This document shows positions 4,971-9,524 of a stretch of DNA of 9,524 bases, one piece after another (the first letter of the stretch is position 1; each line of letters opens with the position of its first letter). This DNA is from an uncultured Christensenellaceae bacterium (GTDB lineage: Bacteria > Bacillota > Clostridia > Christensenellales > Borkfalkiaceae), in contig CAJUKJ010000028.1 of the NCBI GenBank assembly GCA_910587365.1, positions 1 to 9,524 on the forward strand, given 5' to 3'. The notes under the pieces were generated by a model. That model did not search any database. It saw only the letters and a program-made list of their open reading frames with translations, and was not told where the DNA came from. The position numbers were made by a program, and so were the translations under genes.

Positions 4971-7490
4971 ATGGAATACATTAACAGATTTACCGATAAT
5001 CTTCAAAACGTAATTTCGGTCGCAGAGGAAGCGGCAAAGGTATACGGTAGCACTTATATAGGCAGCGAGCATATCGTGTTTGCAATGCTCAACTGTCCCG
5101 ACTGTACGGCGTACAAGGTTCTTAATTCCTGTGGCGTTGACGAGCAGATGTACCGTGAATACTTTTCCCGTTCGATAGATAAGCACGCAAATATCAACGG
5201 CTATACCCCGCGAACCAAGCATATGATAGAACGCGCTTTGGAGCTTTCTATAGATATCAACGGCGAAGATTCGCTTGCGGGAACCGAGCATATGCTTCTT
5301 GCGGTAATGTCGTCAAGCGAATGTCTTGCAATGCGCATATTCCGCGCAATAGGCGTAAATATAAACAACCTTACGGCAAAGTTAGAGCTTGCAATAAACA
5401 ACGGTCCTATGGACGACGACAACGATGAAGACGACCCTTTTTACCAGCTTGGTAAGGCCTTCTTCGGCGCAGCCGCACCAAAGACGGGCAAACAGTCCTC
5501 CGAGCGCACTAAAAAGAGCGAAGCTTCGCTTGATAAATCGCTTACGCAGTACGGCACAGACCTTACCCAAAAGGCGCGCGAAGGTAAAATCGACCCGGTA
5601 ATAGGCAGAAAAAAGGAAATTGATAAAATTATACAGGTTCTTTCCCGCCGCACGAAAAATAACCCTGTGCTTATCGGCGAACCTGGTGTGGGCAAAAGCG
5701 CGGTAGTAGAAGGTCTTGCACAGGCAATTATAAAAAACGAAGTTCCCGACCTTCTTAAAAACAAAATCGTCTTTTCACTCGACCTTGCCGGTATGGTTGC
5801 AGGCGCGAAGTACCGCGGCGACTTTGAGGAAAGACTTAAAAACGCAATCAACAGTATCAAAAACAACGGTAATGTGATACTGTTTATCGACGAAATTCAC
5901 TCTATCGTCGGCGCAGGCTCGACCTCCGACGGAAATATGGACGCGGCAAACATATTAAAGCCTATGCTTGCCCGCGGCGAATTGCAGACCATAGGCGCGA
6001 CCACGCTTGAAGAGTACAGGAAGTATATCGAAAAGGACGCTGCGTTAGAACGCCGTTTTACCCCCGTTCAGGTTGACGAACCCACGGTTGAGGATACGGT
6101 ATCCATTCTCCGCGGCTTGCGCGACAAGTACGAAGCGCACCATAAAGTCGTAATCACGGACGAGGCGATTATTGCCGCCGCAACCCTTTCCGACAGATAT
6201 ATTACCGACAGGTATCTACCCGATAAGGCAATCGACCTTATAGACGAGGCAGCGTCGCGCGCCCGTCTTAACAGCCTCAACAGCCCCGAAGAGTTAAAGG
6301 AGCTTGAAGAAAAAATCAAAAGGCTTACCCTTGAAAAAAACAAGGCTGCAAAGGGCGAAAATTATACCCAGGCGCAGAAATATGTTGAAGAAATAAACAA
6401 TTTAACCGAACAGATTAAACAGATTAAATCCGATTGGAAGGGCGAAACGCACACCGCCGCACCCGAAATAGGCAGCGACGAAATTGCGGAAATTGTCAGC
6501 GGCTGGACTGGTGTTCCCGTTGTTAAGCTTACCGAACAGGAAAGCGAAAAGCTTTTACATCTCGAAGAGAACCTGCATAAACGCATTATTGGTCAGGACG
6601 AGGCAGTAAGTGCGGTTTCAAGGGCAATCCGCCGCGCCCGCGCCGGATTAAGCGAACCGAATAAACCCATTGGCTCGTTCATATTCGTAGGTCCTACGGG
6701 CGTAGGTAAAACCGACCTTGCGAAAGCTCTTGCGGAAAGTATGTTCGGCGACGAAAGGCTTATGATAAGGCTTGATATGTCCGAGTTTATGGAAAAGCAC
6801 TCTGTTTCCAAGCTCATCGGCGCGCCTCCGGGATATATCGGCTATGACGATTCAAACGGCGGTCAGCTTACCGAAAAGGTAAGAAGAAAGCCTTACAGCG
6901 TAATTTTGTTCGACGAAGTTGAAAAGGCGCACCCCGACGTGTTTAACGTGCTTTTGCAAATTCTTGACGACGGCAGACTTACCGACAGTAAGGGCAGAGT
7001 AATCAATTTTAAAAATACGATTATTATAATGACTTCTAACGTCGGTGCAAGCCAGATTAAAAAGATGTCAAACTTCGGCTTCGCGTCTTCCGACGACGAC
7101 GGCTATGACAATATGCGCGACAATATCAATGAAGCGTTGAAGGAGCAGTTCAAGCCCGAGTTTTTAAACCGTCTTGACGATATAATTATATTCCGCAAGC
7201 TGACTAAGGACGAGGCGGCGCAAATATGCCGTAAAATTATCGACGGTCTTGCCGAAAGGCTTTCTGTCCGCAACGTGCATCTCGAGGTTTCGGACGAGGC
7301 TATGTCAAAACTTGTGGAAGAGGGCTATAACGATATGTACGGCGCACGTCCGTTAAAGCGTATTGTCCAAAAACTCATTGAGGACAGACTTTCCGACGAA
7401 ATTTTGGCAGGTCACGTTCTCCCCGGCGAAACGGTGCGCGTGACGGTGACGGGCGGAGAGCTAACGTTCCGCTCCGACAAAAATAATTAA
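4971..7490 (+). CDS. clpC: ATP-dependent Clp protease ATPase subunit ClpC
   Basis: ClpC is the Hsp100 unfoldase that feeds arginine-phosphorylated or adaptor-delivered proteins to the ClpP peptidase in the cytoplasm. From ATG 4971 (AGGAG seven bases upstream) it has 839 residues, normal for ClpC; an in-frame GTG 18 bases earlier has no ribosome binding site. Domains: two Clp-N repeats (about 1-145); an acidic, Lys-rich linker; AAA1 with Walker A GEPGVGKS (236-243), pore loop KYRG (280-283), Walker B VILFIDEIH (302-310) and arginine-finger segment ERRF (360-363); a middle coiled-coil domain (about 440-490); AAA2 with Walker A GPTGVGKT (574-581), pore loop GYIGY (621-625), Walker B VILFDE (644-649), an FGF tripeptide at 702-704 that fits the ClpP-docking loop, and sensor-2 GARPLKR (791-797). 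Both ATPase sites look intact. It is the last gene of the mcsA-mcsB-clpC operon. The M-domain, the operon and the FGF loop favour ClpC over ClpB. Confidence 0.97.
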   Translation: MEYINRFTDNLQNVISVAEEAAKVYGSTYIGSEHIVFAMLNCPDCTAYKVLNSCGVDEQMYREYFSRSIDKHANINGYTPRTKHMIERALELSIDINGEDSLAGTEHMLLAVMSSSECLAMRIFRAIGVNINNLTAKLELAINNGPMDDDNDEDDPFYQLGKAFFGAAAPKTGKQSSERTKKSEASLDKSLTQYGTDLTQKAREGKIDPVIGRKKEIDKIIQVLSRRTKNNPVLIGEPGVGKSAVVEGLAQAIIKNEVPDLLKNKIVFSLDLAGMVAGAKYRGDFEERLKNAINSIKNNGNVILFIDEIHSIVGAGSTSDGNMDAANILKPMLARGELQTIGATTLEEYRKYIEKDAALERRFTPVQVDEPTVEDTVSILRGLRDKYEAHHKVVITDEAIIAAATLSDRYITDRYLPDKAIDLIDEAASRARLNSLNSPEELKELEEKIKRLTLEKNKAAKGENYTQAQKYVEEINNLTEQIKQIKSDWKGETHTAAPEIGSDEIAEIVSGWTGVPVVKLTEQESEKLLHLEENLHKRIIGQDEAVSAVSRAIRRARAGLSEPNKPIGSFIFVGPTGVGKTDLAKALAESMFGDERLMIRLDMSEFMEKHSVSKLIGAPPGYIGYDDSNGGQLTEKVRRKPYSVILFDEVEKAHPDVFNVLLQILDDGRLTDSKGRVINFKNTIIIMTSNVGASQIKKMSNFGFASSDDDGYDNMRDNINEALKEQFKPEFLNRLDDIIIFRKLTKDEAAQICRKIIDGLAERLSVRNVHLEVSDEAMSKLVEEGYNDMYGARPLKRIVQKLIEDRLSDEILAGHVLPGETVRVTVTGGELTFRSDKNN

Positions 7491-7610
7491 AAACGCATAT
7501 ATACGTCGCAATACAGCGGCAAGCTGTAAATTTTTTCAGTCACTTACATCATTGTAAGCTCCTTCAAAAATTTTTCGCTTTTCTCGTCTTGCTCGTATCT
7601 CTGCGTTTTT
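7489..7610. repeat. 122-bp imperfect palindrome, possible MITE-like or interspersed element
   Basis: The outer arms, 7489-7505 and 7594-7610, are inverted repeats matching at 15 of 17 positions. Their outermost 9 bp (AAAAACGCA and TGCGTTTTT) match perfectly. The centre is CTTACA-TCAT-TGTAAG (7543-7558), centred within about 1 bp of the element's midpoint, and the arms between also pair partly (AAATTTTT with AAAAATTT). The left arm begins within the clpC stop codon. It has no coding content and is not needed as a terminator, since one follows at 7632. It may be one copy of a family of short interspersed palindromes; genome copies are needed to prove this. Confidence 0.6.
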
Positions 7611-7631
7611 AGAACATAGTTAAATCTAAAT

Positions 7632-7669
7632 AAAAAGAGCAGTTTTTATAACTGCTCTTTTTTAATTTA
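7632..7669 (+). terminator. Rho-independent terminator of the mcsA-mcsB-clpC operon
   Basis: AAAAAGAGCAGTT (7632-7644) pairs perfectly over 13 bp with 7650-7662 around a TTTAT loop, followed by a T-rich tail. The GC-containing core GAGCAGTT/AACTGCTC with flanking A and T runs makes it usable on both strands, but only the upstream operon faces it. Confidence 0.93.
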
Positions 7670-7675
7670 AATTTT

Positions 7676-7735
7676 GTTCATATTTTATGAACTGTCAAGT
7701 ACTATTTAAAATAATACAGTACAATCAGTATTATT
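7676..7735 (+). promoter_or_regulatory. Two inverted repeats in the leader region of the small AT-rich gene
   Basis: GTTCAT-N5-ATGAAC (7676-7692) and AATAATAC-N10-GTATTATT (7710-7735) are both perfect. The second ends just before the AAGGAG at 7740-7744 and could affect access to it. A possible -10 box, TAAAAT, lies at 7707-7712, but no good -35 box is placed before it, so I do not call a promoter here. Confidence 0.35.
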
Positions 7736-7755
7736 ACATAAGGAGAAACAAAAAA

Positions 7756-8022
7756 ATGGACAATTCAGCACTAAATCATATTTATTACTGTAGCGACGGT
7801 GGAATATGCGAAAATATACAAGAAAGCGATAAGTACAAAAGAAAAGATGACAAATGCTATAATCTTTATAATAAATTGCTTGATTCTTTAAACGATGAAC
7901 AAAAAGAAGATTTTAAAAATTTTTATGATATAAGGCTGGAATTGGAATACGAAGCAGGCTATGTACGCTTTAAGGAGGGGGTAAAATTCGGTATGCGTCT
8001 TGCCGCCGAGTGCTTAATTTAA
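7756..8022 (+). CDS. Small uncharacterised protein, possibly DUF6809-like
   Basis: This is an 88-residue soluble protein starting at ATG 7756, chosen because AAGGAG lies at 7740-7744. An in-frame ATG at 7687 would add 23 residues but has no ribosome binding site and would run through the leader repeats. No signal peptide, membrane segment or cysteine pair typical of zinc binding is seen. The N-terminal part has Tyr/Cys-containing segments and a Lys-rich stretch, followed by predicted helices (YNLYNKLLDSLNDEQKEDFKNF and a final GYVRFKEGVKFGMRLAAECL segment split here only in description). The overall pattern, a charged helix then a GF..G-type C-terminal helix, resembles small Firmicute proteins grouped as DUF6809, but I cannot confirm that. 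Bases 7801-7980 are 30% G+C (54 of 180), clearly lower than clpC, suggesting recent acquisition or low expression. No function can be assigned. Confidence 0.7.
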   Translation: MDNSALNHIYYCSDGGICENIQESDKYKRKDDKCYNLYNKLLDSLNDEQKEDFKNFYDIRLELEYEAGYVRFKEGVKFGMRLAAECLI

Positions 8023-8024
8023 TT

Positions 8025-8052
8025 ACATTTTAATAAAACCGCGCATATAATA
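8025..8052 (+). promoter_or_regulatory. Promoter of the glycosyltransferase/collagen-like operon, matching the SigK consensus
   Basis: AC (8025-8026), exactly 17 bases, then CATATAATA (8044-8052) agrees fully with the mother-cell sigma-K consensus AC-N17-CATANNNTA. The same bases contain TATAAT (8046-8051) with ATTACA 18 bases upstream (8022-8027), so a SigA reading is also possible. The start codon is 20 bases after the -10 element, implying a very short leader with AAGGG close to the transcript start. Confidence 0.5.
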
Positions 8053-8072
8053 TCATTATAAAGGGATAAAAA

Positions 8073-9152
8073 ATGACGTTAAGCGTGTGTTTAATCGTAA
8101 AAGACGAGCAGGACGTAATAGGCAGGTGCTTGAACTGCGTTTGCAAGTTTGCCGACGAAATTGTTGTTGTAGACACAGGTTCCGCCGACGATACCGTAGC
8201 GGAAGTTAAAAAGTATACCGATAAGGTATTCTTTTTTAAATGGTGCGACGATTTTTCCGCCGCCCGCAATTTCGCATTTGAAAAGGCTTCGGGCGACCTT
8301 TTAATGTGGCTTGACGCCGACGACGTAATAACCGATGAAAACTGCAAAAAAATAAACGGACTTAAAAACAACTTCTCCGACTACGATATGGCGGTAATGC
8401 CGTATGCCGCATTGTTCGACGGGGATATGCCGACGTTCGTGTACAACCGCGAACGTATTTTCAAACGCAGTAAAAATTATAAGTTCGTCGGTGCCGTACA
8501 CGAGGCGGTTGTTCCAAGCGGTAAAATTTTGTATTCCGACGCGGTAATATACCATAAAAAAGTGAAGGAAGGCGAGCCTATGCGCAATTTGCGCATACTT
8601 CAAAAGCTTATCGCATCGGGCGCAAAACTTGACGACAGACAAAAATTTTATTACGGCAGGGAGCTTTTGTACAACAAAATGTATCTTGAAGCCGCCGCCG
8701 TGCTTGAAGATTTTTTAAACGGTAACGGCTGGGTTGTAAACAAGTCGGAAGCTTGTCTTAACCTTTACGAAGCGTACTCCGCCCTCGGGAATAAGGAGCG
8801 GGCGATTTCATCGCTTTTGCGCGGTTTTACGTTCGCGCCGCCTTCAAGCCGTGCCTGCTGTATTCTTGGCGAAAGGTTTTTTAAAAAGGGCGAACTTAAC
8901 ACGGCGGTTTACTGGTATGAAGCCGCGCTTAAAGCACCCGACGATGAAAAATCGGGCGGGTTCGTCAATAGGGATTATTGCGGTTTTATTCCCTTTATGC
9001 AGTTATGTGTGCTTTACGATAAACTCGGCAACCGTGAAAAGGCGTATGCCTGTAACGAAGCGGCGGGTAAAATAAAGCCGTATAATTCAAACTATTTAAG
9101 CAACGTAAAATATTTTGAAAAACTCGGAATAAGAGGTAAAATAAATGATTGA
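8073..9152 (+). CDS. Family 2 glycosyltransferase with TPR-like C-terminal half
   Basis: The 359-residue protein transfers a sugar from a nucleotide-sugar donor. The N-terminal GT-A domain (about 1-165) shows the opening strand LSVCLIVKDEQD, DTGSADDT (34-41), the FSAARNFAFEKASGD segment (61-75), the metal-binding DADD (81-84) and GAVHE (140-144). From about 170 to 345 the protein is helical, with TPR-like units at about 226-295 and 307-340. This GT2-plus-TPR arrangement is shared with WaaE-like enzymes and with SunS-type peptide glycosyltransferases. No signal peptide or membrane segment is seen, so it acts in the cytoplasm. ATG 8073 is preceded by AAGGGA. The gene overlaps the collagen-like gene by 8 bp, so the most likely acceptor is Thr in that protein's Gly-X-Thr repeats. 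This parallels sgtA next to bclA3 in C. difficile. Donor sugar and acceptor are inferred, not shown. Confidence 0.88.
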   Translation: MTLSVCLIVKDEQDVIGRCLNCVCKFADEIVVVDTGSADDTVAEVKKYTDKVFFFKWCDDFSAARNFAFEKASGDLLMWLDADDVITDENCKKINGLKNNFSDYDMAVMPYAALFDGDMPTFVYNRERIFKRSKNYKFVGAVHEAVVPSGKILYSDAVIYHKKVKEGEPMRNLRILQKLIASGAKLDDRQKFYYGRELLYNKMYLEAAAVLEDFLNGNGWVVNKSEACLNLYEAYSALGNKERAISSLLRGFTFAPPSSRACCILGERFFKKGELNTAVYWYEAALKAPDDEKSGGFVNRDYCGFIPFMQLCVLYDKLGNREKAYACNEAAGKIKPYNSNYLSNVKYFEKLGIRGKIND

Positions 9153-9524
9153 AAACTTAATGCAAAAATTCTTTTCTTGCTGTAACAACGGTTGCGGAGG
9201 CTGTAATAACGGCGGCTGTAATAACACTGTAAGAACTGTTTATACAATCACGGGCATTACGGGTCCTGCGGGCGCAACGGGTGCAACAGGCCCGCGCGGC
9301 TACACGGGAGCCACAGGTGCGACAGGTGCGACAGGCGCGACGGGAGCCGACGGTGTTGACGGAGTGACCGGTGCAACGGGCGCAACGGGTCCCAGAGGGT
9401 TAAGGGGATATAACGGTGCGACAGGCGCAACGGGTGCAGACGGTATAGACGGTGCGGACGGAGCAACGGGTCCCACGGGTGCGACAGGTCCCACAGGTGC
9501 AGCTGGAGCTGACGGCGTTGACGG
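9145..9524 (+). CDS. Collagen-like Gly-X-Thr repeat protein with Cys-rich N-terminus, 3'-truncated by window edge
   Basis: This frame is open to the right edge and gives 126 complete codons. ATG 9145 has AGAGG (9132-9136) eight bases upstream and overlaps the glycosyltransferase stop by 8 bp; a later ATG at 9160 lacks a ribosome binding site. Residues 1-11 are a short mixed segment with no signal peptide. Residues 12-27 form a Cys/Asn/Gly-rich head with cysteines at 12, 13, 17, 20 and 25. After TVRTVYTIT a collagen-like region starts at Gly37: 30 uninterrupted Gly-X-Y triplets to the edge, mostly GAT, with GPR, GAD and GVD interspersed. Threonine fills the Y position in 17 of 30, the pattern of BclA-type bacterial collagens whose Thr residues carry O-glycans. 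Lack of a secretion signal fits a spore-surface protein made in the mother cell, which would use the cysteines for cross-linking. A C-terminal globular domain is expected beyond the window. Confidence 0.9.
   Translation, partial: MIENLMQKFFSCCNNGCGGCNNGGCNNTVRTVYTITGITGPAGATGATGPRGYTGATGATGATGATGADGVDGVTGATGATGPRGLRGYNGATGATGADGIDGADGATGPTGATGPTGAAGADGVD
9253..9524 (+). repeat. Collagen-like 9-bp coding repeat (Gly-X-Y), continuing past the window
   Basis: Thirty codon triplets of the GGN-NNN-NNN type follow each other without a break, with many near-identical units such as GGTGCGACA and GGCGCAACG. Two similar blocks, each with GAT-GAT-GPR followed by a Tyr- or Leu-containing triplet, suggest internal duplication. 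Synonymous codons for Gly and Thr vary among the units, which would limit slippage. The long antisense frames over this region are merely the complement of the repeat. Confidence 0.9.

Noticed and set aside
7687..7755. Longer 111-residue form of the small AT-rich protein
   Set aside because: The upstream ATG lies within an inverted repeat and lacks a ribosome binding site, while ATG 7756 has AAGGAG at a usable distance.
9257..9494. Two minus-strand frames coding Pro- and His/Arg-rich peptides
   Set aside because: They are the complement of the Gly-X-Thr coding repeat on the plus strand; stop-free antisense frames are expected there, and no ribosome binding site is seen.

Overview
The window reads as chromosome from a low-to-middle G+C, anaerobic Firmicute, most likely an uncultured member of class Clostridia. 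The evidence is the mcsA-mcsB-clpC stress operon, the paired Fe-S-scaffold/GGGtGRT genes typical of anaerobes, strong AGGAG-type ribosome binding sites, SigA-type promoters, and a collagen-like Gly-X-Thr protein of the kind found on clostridial and Bacillus spores. No transposase, phage gene, tRNA, rRNA or CRISPR array is visible.

Layout. (a) 1-1486, plus strand: the 3' part of a NifU-like iron-sulfur scaffold gene, then a complete GGGtGRT-family gene 2 bp later, closed by a strong hairpin terminator at 1503-1531. (b) 1546-3075, minus strand: an exported right-handed beta-helix (pectate-lyase-like) protein that converges on the same terminator. It has a well-formed promoter at 3176-3204. (c) 3076-3418: a divergent regulatory region with two promoters, each accompanied by its own repeated motif. 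(d) 3419-7490, plus strand: mcsA, mcsB and clpC, the protein-arginine-kinase/Clp protease quality-control operon, with no ctsR in front. A 122-bp imperfect palindrome begins at the clpC stop codon and a terminator follows at 7632-7663. (e) 7756-8022: an AT-rich 88-residue small protein, possibly of the DUF6809 type. (f) 8073-9524: a family-2 glycosyltransferase with a TPR-like C-terminal half, overlapping by 8 bp a collagen-like gene that runs off the end of the window. That collagen gene begins with five cysteines and continues with at least 30 Gly-X-Y triplets, 17 of them ending in Thr.

How the genes work together. McsA activates McsB, which phosphorylates arginines on damaged proteins; these become substrates for ClpC with ClpP. 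The glycosyltransferase and collagen-like protein look like an enzyme and its dedicated substrate, as in the sgtA-bclA3 pair of Clostridioides difficile. The promoter before the glycosyltransferase fits the mother-cell sporulation consensus AC-N17-CATANNNTA exactly, so a late-sporulation, spore-surface role is the best hypothesis. The main points of interest are this cassette with its Cys-rich head, the possible new operator before the ctsR-less clpC operon, the large palindrome after clpC, and the still uncharacterised GGGtGRT pair.
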